A model generated the notes under the pieces. The model was given only the letters and a program-made list of their open reading frames with translations, was not told the DNA's origin and did no database searches. A stretch of DNA of 64,000 bases from Lachnospiraceae bacterium (GTDB lineage Bacteria > Bacillota > Clostridia > Lachnospirales > Lachnospiraceae). How positions within the stretch are numbered: the stretch's first letter is position 1; every line of letters begins with the position of its first letter. The stretch spans positions 62,001 through 126,000 of the forward strand of contig JAFXQK010000041.1 in the NCBI GenBank assembly GCA_017527205.1, read 5' to 3'. This document shows positions 50,700-59,423 of this stretch, piece by piece. The position numbers and the translations under genes are program-made.

Positions 50700-51359
50700 A
50701 TGAATCATCAGCAAAAGAAAATTTTAAGCGGCGTGCTGACCGTCGTTATGATCTTGGTTATTTTCTTCCTTCGCCAATCCATCTTTCAAAACGGGCTAGG
50801 GAATGGCGCAGGAGAGGGTGAGGATGGCAGCGTTGTAATCCTTCAAACCTCAGAGGCAACCTATCAAGAGGAATCGCAGGAAGCAAAGGCGAAGACGGAG
50901 CAGACGGCGAAGCCAGAGCAAACGGTCAAACCGGAAAAGACGGCGAAACCAGAGCAAACGGTCAAACCGGAAAAGACGGCGAAGCCAGAGCAATCGATCA
51001 AACCGGAAAAGACGGCGAAGCCAGAGCAAACGGTCAAACCGGAAAAGACGGCAAAACCCGATCAAACGACAAAATCAAGCGAAACAGAACAATCGCTCAG
51101 GTTTCGAAGCAAGAAGCTCTTAAATCAACACTATGAAAAACATGGAATTGAGATGGGCTTTGAATCTGCGGCAGATTACGAGGCCGCTGCTGCGGCGGTC
51201 GTAGTCAATGAAGACGCGCTACACAAGACGGAAAAAGAAGACGGTGATGATATCTACTATCTCGAAGAGACCAACGAATTCGTGGTTGTCTCCAAGGACG
51301 GATACCTCCGCACCTACTTCCTCCCCGACGCAGGCATCAAGTACTATAACAAGCAATAA
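50700..51359 (+). CDS. Membrane-anchored repeat protein with toxin-like C-terminal domain
   Basis: 219 residues. An N-terminal anchor (KKILSGVLTVVMILVIFFLRQS) suggests export, then a Lys/Pro/Glu/Thr-rich spacer of 12-residue repeats (TAKPEQTVKPEK, about 69-128), then about 85 residues with the pattern LNQHYEKHGIEMGFESAADY, HKTEKEDGDDIYYLE, TNEFVVVSKDGYLRTYFLPDAG. That layout, with an early His pair and a late DGxxRTYF strand, resembles BECR-fold RNase tips of polymorphic toxins. Activity is an inference. RBS AGAGGTAAAG. No obvious immunity gene follows. Confidence 0.6.
   Translation: MNHQQKKILSGVLTVVMILVIFFLRQSIFQNGLGNGAGEGEDGSVVILQTSEATYQEESQEAKAKTEQTAKPEQTVKPEKTAKPEQTVKPEKTAKPEQSIKPEKTAKPEQTVKPEKTAKPDQTTKSSETEQSLRFRSKKLLNQHYEKHGIEMGFESAADYEAAAAAVVVNEDALHKTEKEDGDDIYYLEETNEFVVVSKDGYLRTYFLPDAGIKYYNKQ
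50904..51047 (+). repeat. Four 36-bp coding repeats
   Basis: Units start at 50904, 50940, 50976 and 51012, each encoding TAKPEQTVKPEK with few base changes; a fifth decayed unit begins at 51048. Good site for copy-number variation by slippage. Confidence 0.88.
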
Positions 51360-51380
51360 GCTTTCTTGAAATGCAACTAC

Positions 51381-51453
51381 CTCGAGGGCAGGCTTGGCTG
51401 ATTTTTGGGGAATACAGTTATCTCAAGAGTCGTGCTTAGATAACCTTTTTAGA
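51381..51453. repeat. Decayed left half of the 73-nt element
   Basis: ACCTCGAGGGCAGGCTTGG resembles the left end of the element, but the matching right end is not recognisable. Located 83 nt before copy C. Confidence 0.4.
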
Positions 51454-51463
51454 ATGCATTTAC

Positions 51464-51536
51464 CTCGAGGGGAAGGTTTGGACAGTCTTTCTAGGTCAAA
51501 TGGTTAGTAGAAAGACTGTCCAAACCTAACCCCGAG
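51464..51536. repeat. 73-nt dispersed hairpin element, copy C
   Basis: Identical to copy A (31914-31986) except for one base near the right end (CCTAACCCC instead of CCTAGCCCC). Same orientation and exactly the same length. Intergenic, between the toxin-like gene and yqeG. Confidence 0.9.
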
Positions 51537-51565
51537 TTCTGCAAGTTAGTCTTTGAACCTGCAAG

Positions 51566-52069
51566 TTAGCCTTTTTGCCTGCGATGGTAGAAGAAGAGTA
51601 CGATCCGCTCGAGGCGGCGCTTTAAGACAATCTGGATTTCCTCCTTGGGATGAATGGGCTTCACCAGATAGGAATCGATGCCGGCGTTTTTGGCCCCCCA
51701 AACATCCGTAAAGAGCTGATCGCCAACAAAAATAGTGGATTCAGGCGTCGTTCCCATTTTATCCATGGCCTTCTCATAACCGGCGCGGCCAGGCTTTCCT
51801 GCCTTAAAGATATAAGTGCTTCCAACGGCATCACTGAAGGATTTTACGCGAGGCTCCTTATTGTTAGAGAGAAGAAGCGTATGGTATCCAAGCGCATGGA
51901 GCCTTTCAAATAATTCCTTGGCGCGGTCATCGGCAGGAGCACCATGGGGAACCAGCGTATTGTCCACGTCAAAAATCACGGCGCGTTTGCCGGTCTGATA
52001 TAGGGCGGAATAATCAATGGAATATGCGGAATCAACTTCGTGATTCGGATAAAAACGCTCCAAAAACAT
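51566..52069 (-). CDS. yqeG: YqeG-family HAD phosphatase
   Basis: 167 residues from the ATG with first base 52069, preceded by GAGGAGC; longer in-frame starts lack this. HAD motif I is VIFDVDNTL, motif II LLLSNN, motif III KPGRAGYEKAM, motif IV VGDQLFTDVWGAKNAG. YqeG in Bacillus acts on phosphatidylglycerophosphate-like substrates or is of unsettled role. Minus strand, divergent from secG. Confidence 0.9.
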   Translation of the reverse strand: MFLERFYPNHEVDSAYSIDYSALYQTGKRAVIFDVDNTLVPHGAPADDRAKELFERLHALGYHTLLLSNNKEPRVKSFSDAVGSTYIFKAGKPGRAGYEKAMDKMGTTPESTIFVGDQLFTDVWGAKNAGIDSYLVKPIHPKEEIQIVLKRRLERIVLFFYHRRQKG

Positions 52070-52121
52070 GGACTGCTCCTCGCTTTGCTCGAAATATTGT
52101 ATCCATAATATCAAAAAATAG

Positions 52122-52150
52122 TTGAAATCGCAAGACCAATGTGTTATACT
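52122..52150 (+). promoter_or_regulatory. Promoter of secG
   Basis: TTGAAA (52122-52127), 17 nt, TATACT (52145-52150), about 70 nt before the ATG. Confidence 0.8.
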
Positions 52151-52219
52151 AACTTCGCTTGTAATTTGAACGGGTGAAATAACCATTCATCGTGAGCGAG
52201 TCTATTCGGAGGTAAGGAC

Positions 52220-52459
52220 ATGGGAGTCATTAGAATTATTTGTTCGATCTTATATATTATTGTGAGTGTTGCTTTAGTTATTTTGGTGTTGATGCAGGAA
52301 GGCAAGGCGCAGGGCCTTGGATCCATCAGTGGCGCGGCAGAGAGCTACTGGGGAAAGAACAAGGGCCGTTCCATGGAAGGCATGCTGGTAAAGATTACGA
52401 AGGTTTTGGCATTCTTCTTCTTGGCGCTGACGATTGTATTAAACATGAACATCATCTAG
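52220..52459 (+). CDS. secG: Preprotein translocase subunit SecG
   Basis: 79 residues with two membrane helices (about 4-24 and 54-76) joined by a glycine-rich loop containing MQEGKAQGLGSISGAAESYWGKNKGRSMEG, the family hallmark. It assists SecYE in protein export. Followed by a terminator and then rnr, smpB and ssrA, a conserved Firmicute order. Confidence 0.95.
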   Translation: MGVIRIICSILYIIVSVALVILVLMQEGKAQGLGSISGAAESYWGKNKGRSMEGMLVKITKVLAFFFLALTIVLNMNII

Positions 52460-52468
52460 AAAAGATAA

Positions 52469-52495
52469 ACACTCTTGCAAAAGGGTGTTTTTTTT
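52469..52495 (+). terminator. Terminator after secG
   Basis: ACACTCTT (52469-52476) pairs with AAGGGTGT (52481-52488, one wobble), then a run of eight T. Read-through may feed rnr. Confidence 0.75.
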
Positions 52496-52532
52496 CGCGC
52501 GTTTTTTGTAGAATAAAGGATAGGTTTGAAAA

Positions 52533-54512
52533 ATGAAGGAATTAGAAACATTGACTGGGACGTTTACCAGTCATTCCAAGGGCTTTGGCTTTGTCACGGT
52601 CGAGGGATATTCGGAGGACTTTTATATCCCCGCAGAACAGACGGGAAATGCCTTCCATATGGACGTTGTTGAAATTCTGCCGGATCCGGGGCCGAAACGA
52701 GGCCAGAGAAGGACGGCCAAGGTGCTTTCCATTAAGAGTCATGGCATTACGCGGCTGATTGGAACCTTTGATCAGGCGAAAAACATGCATTTTGGTTTTG
52801 TGATTCCGGACATGGCAAAGCTTAGTCAGGATATTTTTGTCCCTGGCGAGGCATCCATGGGAGCCGTTACGGGCCATAAGGTGGTGGTTGAGCTGACCAG
52901 CTATGGCAGTCGAAATCCGGTGTCGGGCTTTCGTAGCCCTGAGGGAAAAATTGTAGAGATTTTAGGACACGTGAATGATCCTGGCGTAGACGTTTTATCG
53001 ATCGTGAAGGGCTATGACATTCCCATGGAGTTTGAGAAGGCCGTCCTTGACCAAGCGGCAAGAGTGGCAAAGCCTGTTTCGGATGCTGATCGGGCAGGAC
53101 GCAAGGACCTGCGAAGTTTAAGAATGGTGACGATTGACGGAGAGGATGCCAAGGATTTGGATGATGCCGTCAGCGTTTCCTATGACGGAACGTTTTATCA
53201 TCTTGGCGTGCATATTGCTGACGTGTCGAACTATGTGCAGGAAAATTCTGCACTGGACAAGGAGGCAAAGCGCAGGGGAACCAGTGTATACTTGGTAGAT
53301 CGCGTGATTCCGATGCTTCCTCATGCATTGTGTAATGGAATTTGTTCTTTGAATGCGGGAGAGGACAGGCTGGCGCTAAGCTGTCTGATGAAGATCAATG
53401 ACAAGGGCGAAATCGTGGACTATGAAATTACCGAGACGGTGATCAACGTCAATCAGCGAATGAGCTATACCGTCGTGAAGGAGCTACTTTCGGATGAAAC
53501 AGCCATTTCCAGGGAAGAATACCAGAAATATGCGTATCTTCTGGAGGATTTTCGCCTGATGGAGAAGCTGGCGGGACTTCTTCGCGCGAGGAGAAGGGAG
53601 CGTGGCGGAATTGATTTTGACCTGCCTGAATGCCAGATTTTATTGGATGAAAAAGGCTTTCCGTCCTATGTCGGACCATATGATCGCAATGAGGCGACAA
53701 GGATTATCGAGGATTTTATGCTAGCGGCAAATGAGACGGTGGCCGAGCATTTTTACTGGCTGGAGGTGCCTTTTGTCTATCGAGTGCACGGGGCGCCGGA
53801 GGAGGATAAATTCCGTATGCTGTCGGGCATGATCAGCAACATGGGTTATTCCCTGAAGACCACGGATCGAAGCGGAAATAAGGTGGGGAGCGGTGAAATT
53901 CATCCCAAGGAAATTCAAAAGCTATTGGACAAAATCGCTGGAACGCCGGAGGAGGCCATGATCAGCAGGATGGTACTTCGGAGCATGAAGCAGGCAAAGT
54001 ATAGTGACGTCTGCAGCGGACATTTCGGCTTGGCTTGTAAGTATTATTGTCATTTTACCTCGCCGATTCGTAGGTATCCTGATCTGCAGATTCATCGGAT
54101 CATTCGGGAACAGCTCCGCGGTAGACTGAATGAGGAGCGCATGGAGCATTATCGTGAGATTCTCCCGGGGATTGCGGAGCATTCGTCCAAGATGGAAAGG
54201 CGTGCGGACGAAGCAGAGCGCGAGACGGACAAGCTGAAAAAGGTACAGTTCATGTCCATGCATTTGGGAGAGGAATTTGAAGGCATTATTTCCGGCGTCA
54301 CGGCATGGGGATTGTATGTGGAGCTGCTGAATACCGTAGAGGGGATGATTCACGTATCCAAGCTCCCGGGGGACTATTATTATTTTGAGGAAAAGTCAGG
54401 CGACATGGTGGGCGAGGCCACGGGAAAACGATTCCAGCTGGGCATGCCCGTCAAAGTCATTTTGGACGAGGTTGACGAAGCGGCAAGAACGATCGATTTT
54501 TCACTTGCGTAA
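52533..54512 (+). CDS. rnr: Ribonuclease R
   Basis: 659 residues, at the short end of the family because the N-terminal helix-turn-helix extension is missing. Two cold-shock-like domains lead (TGTFTSHSKGFGFVTVEGYSEDFYIP and GTFDQAKNMHFGFVIPD), then the RNB catalytic domain with DGEDAKDLDDAVSV (from about 202) and CHFTSPIRRYPDLQIHR, and a C-terminal S1 domain (EFEGIISGVTAWGLYVEL). It degrades structured RNA and, with SmpB-tmRNA encoded next, defective mRNAs. 104 nt upstream of smpB. Confidence 0.95.
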   Translation: MKELETLTGTFTSHSKGFGFVTVEGYSEDFYIPAEQTGNAFHMDVVEILPDPGPKRGQRRTAKVLSIKSHGITRLIGTFDQAKNMHFGFVIPDMAKLSQDIFVPGEASMGAVTGHKVVVELTSYGSRNPVSGFRSPEGKIVEILGHVNDPGVDVLSIVKGYDIPMEFEKAVLDQAARVAKPVSDADRAGRKDLRSLRMVTIDGEDAKDLDDAVSVSYDGTFYHLGVHIADVSNYVQENSALDKEAKRRGTSVYLVDRVIPMLPHALCNGICSLNAGEDRLALSCLMKINDKGEIVDYEITETVINVNQRMSYTVVKELLSDETAISREEYQKYAYLLEDFRLMEKLAGLLRARRRERGGIDFDLPECQILLDEKGFPSYVGPYDRNEATRIIEDFMLAANETVAEHFYWLEVPFVYRVHGAPEEDKFRMLSGMISNMGYSLKTTDRSGNKVGSGEIHPKEIQKLLDKIAGTPEEAMISRMVLRSMKQAKYSDVCSGHFGLACKYYCHFTSPIRRYPDLQIHRIIREQLRGRLNEERMEHYREILPGIAEHSSKMERRADEAERETDKLKKVQFMSMHLGEEFEGIISGVTAWGLYVELLNTVEGMIHVSKLPGDYYYFEEKSGDMVGEATGKRFQLGMPVKVILDEVDEAARTIDFSLA

Positions 54513-54616
54513 TATTATAAACAGCTATAGTATTATTTTGTTTGTCGGATTGAGGATGGCACACCAAGCTCTCTTAGGCGAGGAGGCTGCGCCATGGGGC
54601 GAGAAGGAGAAAGGAA

Positions 54617-55090
54617 ATGGGTAAGAAGGAGCCAAGAAAGCTAGTTGCAAATAATAAGAAGGCCTACCATGATTACTTTATTGATGAGACCTATGAGGCA
54701 GGCATTGCGCTGCATGGTACGGAGGTAAAGTCCATGCGCCTTGGAAAGTGCAGCATTAAGGAGAGCTTTATTCGCATAGAGAATGGTGAGGTGTATGTCT
54801 ATGGCATGCACGTCAGTCCTTATGAGAAGGGGAATCTTTTTAACAAGGATCCCCTGCGTGTCAAGAAGCTCTTGCTACATCGGGCTGAAATCAATAAGCT
54901 AATGGGACGCATCAAGGAAAAGGGATATACGCTGGTTCCCTTGGAGGTCTATTTTAACGAGGGAAAGGCAAAGGTACAAATTGGACTTGCACGAGGCAAA
55001 AAGCTTTACGACAAGCGAGAATCCATCGCGAAAAAGGACCAGATGAGAGAGGCCGAGAAGGAATTCAAGGTTAAAATGAATGGTTATTGA
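54617..55090 (+). CDS. smpB: SsrA-binding protein SmpB
   Basis: 157 residues: [54 protein letters not shown] is the OB-fold core and the basic tail [26 protein letters not shown] enters the ribosomal decoding site. It pairs with the tmRNA encoded 84 nt downstream. Its stop codon lies within the -35 box of the ssrA promoter (TTGACG at 55087). Confidence 0.96.
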   Translation: MGKKEPRKLVANNKKAYHDYFIDETYEAGIALHGTEVKSMRLGKCSIKESFIRIENGEVYVYGMHVSPYEKGNLFNKDPLRVKKLLLHRAEINKLMGRIKEKGYTLVPLEVYFNEGKAKVQIGLARGKKLYDKRESIAKKDQMREAEKEFKVKMNGY

Positions 55091-55115
55091 CGAAAACGAT
55101 AAAAAAAGATATACT
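55087..55115 (+). promoter_or_regulatory. Promoter of ssrA, overlapping the smpB stop codon
   Basis: TTGACG (55087-55092), 17 nt, TATACT (55110-55115). The TGA inside the -35 box (55088-55090) is the smpB stop. Confidence 0.85.
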
Positions 55116-55174
55116 AAACTTAAGATAGAAGCAATATGCTTATGTATAGATTTCTATCCAATTTCTATCCATCA

Positions 55175-55554
55175 GGGCTAGTAAAGGTTTCGACAGGGGC
55201 TTTGCAGCTGGAGAAGCTATCCGCACGTCATGCGTTAAATGACAACCTAAATATAAACGCTGATAATAAAACTCAGTTAGCATTCGCAGCGTAAGCTGTG
55301 GATGACGTCGCCCTAGGGCGGCTTGTCCCGCCCGTCGCACTCACACGATGGGGTCGGGGCATCATGCTTGTGAGAAACGACACGTGCTAAGCTTTGCGCA
55401 CGCGGGCGTAATATGAAGCTACCGAGCTTGGCAGATTGTTCCTTTTCTGCCTTGGGAGGGAACAGGGGGCTTCGGGCTTCCAAGAAAAGGAACTATGATA
55501 GTAGAAGGACAGGGAATGGGCTTTTGGACACGGGTTCGACTCCCGTCTAGTCCA
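55175..55554 (+). ncRNA. ssrA: tmRNA (SsrA)
   Basis: The 5' arm GGGCTAG (55175) pairs with CTAGTCC ending at 55553, followed by the discriminator A; CCA is not encoded. The conserved GGTTTCGACAGGGG follows the 5' end and the T-arm GGGTTCGACTCCC lies near the 3' end. The tag frame after AAATGACAACC reads NDNLNINADNKTQLAFAA then TAA, preceded by the tRNA-borne alanine. The tag ends in LAFAA rather than LALAA. Length about 380 nt. It rescues stalled ribosomes together with SmpB. Confidence 0.93.
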
Positions 55555-55559
55555 CGGAA

Positions 55560-55591
55560 GGCAACCAATGAATGTAATATTTTTGGTTGCC
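55560..55591 (+). terminator. Hairpin after ssrA
   Basis: GGCAACCAA (55560-55568) and TTGGTTGCC (55583-55591) form a perfect 9-bp stem with an AT-rich loop. The U-tract is poor, so it may act in 3' end processing as well as termination. Confidence 0.55.
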
Positions 55592-55639
55592 TTGAAACTT
55601 ATTGGAAAAGATTCAAAAGAAAGTAAGGGGAGATGAAAA

Positions 55640-57541
55640 ATGTTCTGTTCAAATTGTGGTAAGGAACTGCCGGAAGGAACAAAATTCTGCGGATTTTGTG
55701 GGACACCTGTAAAGGAAGAGGAATCAGCGGCGCAGGAGCCTGTAAAAGCAGAAGAGCCCGTAGTGGAAGCACCGGTTAAGGCAGAAGAGCCGGTTGCACA
55801 GGAGCCTTCAGCCGTGCAGCCTGCATACGAGGCACCCCAGCCCGCATATTCACCGATTCCGGAGGAGCCGGCAGAAAAAAAGAAGGGTAAGGGCGGCAAG
55901 ATCGCAGCGATCGTCCTTTCCTGCGTTGCACTAATTGCAGTGATCATCGGCGGTTGCCTGTTTTTTGCAAAGGATAAGTTAGGTAATACGATTCATAAGA
56001 CCTTTGACAAGCCGAAGGATTATTATTCCTATGTTGAAAAGAAGAATCTTTCCAACCTGTCAGAAAAATCTGGCGCGGAATATGCGACCAAGGTCTTGGA
56101 TCAGATGAAAACCGATAACCGTACCATTACGGAGACGATCAAGGTTAAGGTTGGCCCCAGAGGTAAGGATTTTACGGCACTTGCCAGCACGGCAGGCATA
56201 GATCTTTCCTGGCTTGACAGTGTCGGACTTACGTATGTTGCCGGCGCACAGGATTCGAAGTTCAAGTTGAGCATGTCTCCTATCCTGAATGATACGAAGA
56301 TTGCCACGGTTTTGATGCTGATGGATTTCAAGGAAGGCAAGATTTTGGGAAGCGTTCCTGAACTGACGGATAAATACCTTGGCTTAAGCCTTGGCGACAG
56401 CGCTCAGTTTGAAGACTCTGCTGAACAGTTTGAAAAGATATTTGGCATTTATGAAGAGATGGCAAAGGCCATTCCGTCTCCTGAAAAGATAGAGGAAATG
56501 GCACTCAAGTATTATGAGATCGTCATGGAGCAGGTTGAGACGATGGAAAAATCCAAGTCTAAGCTTGAGGTCGATGACGTCAGCGAAGAGTGCACTCTGC
56601 TTACGATGGAACTGAGCTCTAAGGAACTGCAAAAAATATTAAAGTCGCTTACGAAGGAGCTTTCCAAGGATAAGGACGTTGAGAAGATTTTTACGGATCT
56701 CTATGATTCCATGAGTGAGATTGATGAGAGCATCAGCGGCGAGAAAATGTATGAGGATTTCCAAAAGAGCCTCGAAAAGCTTGATCAATCGATTGAGGAC
56801 GTTGAGATCGAGAAATTTATCATGGAAACCTATGTCAACAAGGAAGGCGAGATCGTTGGCAGAACTGTTACCATCAAGGCAAATGGCGAGTCCGTTACCG
56901 TGATCTATGCAAATCCCAGAAAGGATGACAACGTTGGCCTTGAACTGTCTGTAAAGGCCAGCAAGGAGGAAACCAGCTTCTCCCTCACGGCAGTAGGTAA
57001 GGAGAAGGACGGAAAGTATAACGGAGACATGAAGCTTAAGGTTGGTGACAAGAAGGTTGCTACCTGTAGCATTGAGGATTACGACGTCGAAGAGGCTAAG
57101 AAGGGGAACTTCTCCGGCAACATCACCATCAAACCCGGCAGTGACGTAGACCTCAATGACTTGATTCGCTCCGCATTTGGCAGAAGCGCTTCTGAAAATC
57201 AGATTGTCAGCATGCTTGGCAACATGGATCTTGCGCTGAAGCTTTCCGGTGAAATGAAGCTTGAGCAGCATGACATTACCCTGTCCGTTCTCGATGGCAG
57301 CAGCGAAATTGTTTCCTTGATCTTTACTGGGACGATTGGTGAGGGTGAAAGCATCAGCTTACCAGAAAATTACCTTGAGATTTCCCAAAATGGCTCTTAT
57401 GACGAAGCAGAGCTAAAGGATTTTGTCAAGAATTTGAACTTTAACGTCGTATTTGATAATCTTAGAACTGCTAAGCTTCCTGAAATGTGGATCAGCATGG
57501 CGGAATCGTATATCAAGCAGATGATGAATCAGTTGAGATAA
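55640..57541 (+). CDS. Zinc-ribbon membrane protein with large extracytoplasmic domain
   Basis: 633 residues. An N-terminal zinc ribbon has Cys3/Cys6 and Cys17/Cys20 (CSNCG...CGFCG), followed by a Pro/Glu/Ala linker containing repeats of PVKAEEPV (about 33-85), one membrane helix (about 88-110), and about 520 extracytoplasmic residues. That part is rich in beta-strand-like alternation and Lys/Glu, with KVGDKKVATCSIEDYD and NGSYDEAELKDFVKNLN. No enzymatic motif recognised. The zinc ribbon is cytosolic in this topology. It lies 11 nt before an ABC-2 exporter, suggesting a shared envelope function. Confidence 0.75.
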   Translation: MFCSNCGKELPEGTKFCGFCGTPVKEEESAAQEPVKAEEPVVEAPVKAEEPVAQEPSAVQPAYEAPQPAYSPIPEEPAEKKKGKGGKIAAIVLSCVALIAVIIGGCLFFAKDKLGNTIHKTFDKPKDYYSYVEKKNLSNLSEKSGAEYATKVLDQMKTDNRTITETIKVKVGPRGKDFTALASTAGIDLSWLDSVGLTYVAGAQDSKFKLSMSPILNDTKIATVLMLMDFKEGKILGSVPELTDKYLGLSLGDSAQFEDSAEQFEKIFGIYEEMAKAIPSPEKIEEMALKYYEIVMEQVETMEKSKSKLEVDDVSEECTLLTMELSSKELQKILKSLTKELSKDKDVEKIFTDLYDSMSEIDESISGEKMYEDFQKSLEKLDQSIEDVEIEKFIMETYVNKEGEIVGRTVTIKANGESVTVIYANPRKDDNVGLELSVKASKEETSFSLTAVGKEKDGKYNGDMKLKVGDKKVATCSIEDYDVEEAKKGNFSGNITIKPGSDVDLNDLIRSAFGRSASENQIVSMLGNMDLALKLSGEMKLEQHDITLSVLDGSSEIVSLIFTGTIGEGESISLPENYLEISQNGSYDEAELKDFVKNLNFNVVFDNLRTAKLPEMWISMAESYIKQMMNQLR

Positions 57542-57552
57542 CACGAGATAAC

Positions 57553-58200
57553 ATGAAACTTGAGATCAAAGAGCTTCGAAAAACCTATGGTAAAAAGGTC
57601 GTTCTAGACGGCATTAGCTTTACGGCCAAGGAAGGAACCTGCATTGGGATCTTAGGCGGGAATGGTTGTGGTAAATCAACGTTGCTTTCCATTCTCGCCG
57701 GGATTGTCAGAGCGGACTCCGGCAGCTTTACGGTAGAGGGCGGCGAGAAAACTGCCATCAGCTACGTGCCGCAAGGTACACCGCTTTTGGAGGAATTATC
57801 TGCAAAGGATAATCTGATGCTATGGTATGATAAGGGGAGCCTGAAGCGTGAGCTGGAGAGCGGCGTTTTAAAGCTTTTGGGCGTGGATGAGTTTTTGAAG
57901 GTTCCCGTAAGGAAAATGTCTGGGGGCATGAAAAAGCGCCTTTCCATTGGATGCGCCGTTTCCGGTGCGCCGAAGGTGCTTCTCATGGACGAGCCCACGG
58001 CGGCTCTGGACATTGCATGTAAGGATAATATCTACACTTATATCAAGGATTTTAAGGCGAAAGGCGGAATCGTCCTGTTGGCAACGCATGACGTGCATGA
58101 AATCGAGCTGTGCGATCAATGCTACGTGATCAAGGACGGGAAGCTTATGGAGTATCATTATGATGGCGACGTGCATAAGCTCGCCCAGTGGATCAAATGA
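57553..58200 (+). CDS. ABC transporter ATP-binding protein
   Basis: 215 residues from the ATG at 57553; ribosome site is weak (ACGAG), consistent with coupling to the upstream gene that stops at 57541. Walker A GGNGCGKST (about 36-44), signature MSGGMKKRL (departing from LSGGQ), Walker B VLLMDEPTAALD, H-loop ATHDVHE. Pairs with the two ABC-2-type permeases that follow, the first beginning at the ATGA overlap at 58197. Confidence 0.88.
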   Translation: MKLEIKELRKTYGKKVVLDGISFTAKEGTCIGILGGNGCGKSTLLSILAGIVRADSGSFTVEGGEKTAISYVPQGTPLLEELSAKDNLMLWYDKGSLKRELESGVLKLLGVDEFLKVPVRKMSGGMKKRLSIGCAVSGAPKVLLMDEPTAALDIACKDNIYTYIKDFKAKGGIVLLATHDVHEIELCDQCYVIKDGKLMEYHYDGDVHKLAQWIK

Positions 58201-59423
58201 GATACTTTAAATATTTTATTGTACAACTGAAAAGAACCGTTAAGCTTGCAGTAGGCGTGTTCCCTACTGCAATGCTTTTATTTGCGTGTCTTGGCATCGC
58301 CGCCTATATCTTTATGAACCATGGGCCGATGATGCAAAACCAGAAGAAATATCAGATCGGAATCGTGGGAAATATTGAGGATTCGTATCTTGGCTTTGGC
58401 ATTTTTGCCGTTCAGACACTGGATGATTCCCGGTTTATGGTGGATTTTATTCCCATGACGGAGGAGGAAGCGCAGAAAGCCTTCCGCAAGGCGGCGCTTG
58501 CTGCCTATGTTATCATTCCGGACGAATTCTTAGCCTCCGTCATTTCCGGGGCAAATGATACGCCGATCACCTATGTCGCATCAGAGGGACAAAAGGGAAT
58601 TGCCGGATATCTGATGGATGAGCTGGCCGTTGTCATTTCGGAGCTGGTGACGAGTTCGCAAGGAGTTATCTACGCGTTTGAAGACGTGGTGATGGAAGCG
58701 GGCGAGAGGGAAAAACTGTATGAATGGGCAGAGAATATCAATCTTCAGCTGATTGAAAACGTTCTGACGCGAACCCGAATGGCGGAGGTGGAGGAACTAG
58801 GCCTGGCAAAGGGGCTCAATACCAGACAGTATTATTTCTGTGCCATTTTGCTTTTGTTTTGCTTTTTGTTTGGCATCAGCAGCGCCTCCTTTTTCCTCTA
58901 TCGCAATGCGGATCTCGGTAAATGGATGAAAATGCGAGGCATTGGTCCCGTTGCACAGGTGCTTTGTGAATACTTTGTATATTTTCTCTTGATGCTGCTG
59001 TGTGTGTTCTTGCCGTTGGGCGTTATGGCGGTCATCACGAAAAACTTTGCCTTTCTAATGACGAGAGTCTATTTAGATGAACTGTTTGGGGCGCTGATTC
59101 CGATTCTGATGATGATTTCCGCCATGCATTTTGTACTGTATGAGACCGTTAGAAACCCTGTCGCTAACTTGTTGTTTCAGTTTTTGGGAGTCATTGGCAT
59201 GGGATATATTTCCGGCTATGTTTATCCATCTTCCTTTTTCCCGGATGGAATTGCCATGGTCGGAAAGCTTCTTCCGACGGGCATTGCCCTGGAGTCCTTT
59301 TCGGATGCCGTTTTGGGAGAACAAAACGGGAAGATTCTTGGAGTGGAGTTATTGTTCTTCGCCGTCTTTATGATCCTTTCCATTTGGACAAGAAGACAGT
59401 CAATTGTGAGGGAAAACAGATAG
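58197..59423 (+). CDS. ABC-2 type permease
   Basis: 408 residues from the ATG at 58197, overlapping the ATPase stop (ATGA). One N-terminal membrane helix, an extracytoplasmic domain of about 180 residues (KKYQIGIVGNIEDSYLGFG...), then about five helices in the C-terminal half. This is the ABC2_membrane_3 (YhgE/NodJ-like) layout. It exports an unknown substrate with the ATPase upstream and the second permease downstream, which starts immediately after its stop. Confidence 0.8.
   Translation: MRYFKYFIVQLKRTVKLAVGVFPTAMLLFACLGIAAYIFMNHGPMMQNQKKYQIGIVGNIEDSYLGFGIFAVQTLDDSRFMVDFIPMTEEEAQKAFRKAALAAYVIIPDEFLASVISGANDTPITYVASEGQKGIAGYLMDELAVVISELVTSSQGVIYAFEDVVMEAGEREKLYEWAENINLQLIENVLTRTRMAEVEELGLAKGLNTRQYYFCAILLLFCFLFGISSASFFLYRNADLGKWMKMRGIGPVAQVLCEYFVYFLLMLLCVFLPLGVMAVITKNFAFLMTRVYLDELFGALIPILMMISAMHFVLYETVRNPVANLLFQFLGVIGMGYISGYVYPSSFFPDGIAMVGKLLPTGIALESFSDAVLGEQNGKILGVELLFFAVFMILSIWTRRQSIVRENR

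Noticed and set aside
50850-51065. Minus-strand frame with FRFDRLLW repeats
   Set aside because: Shadow of the plus-strand 36-bp KPEQT repeats. No ribosome site.
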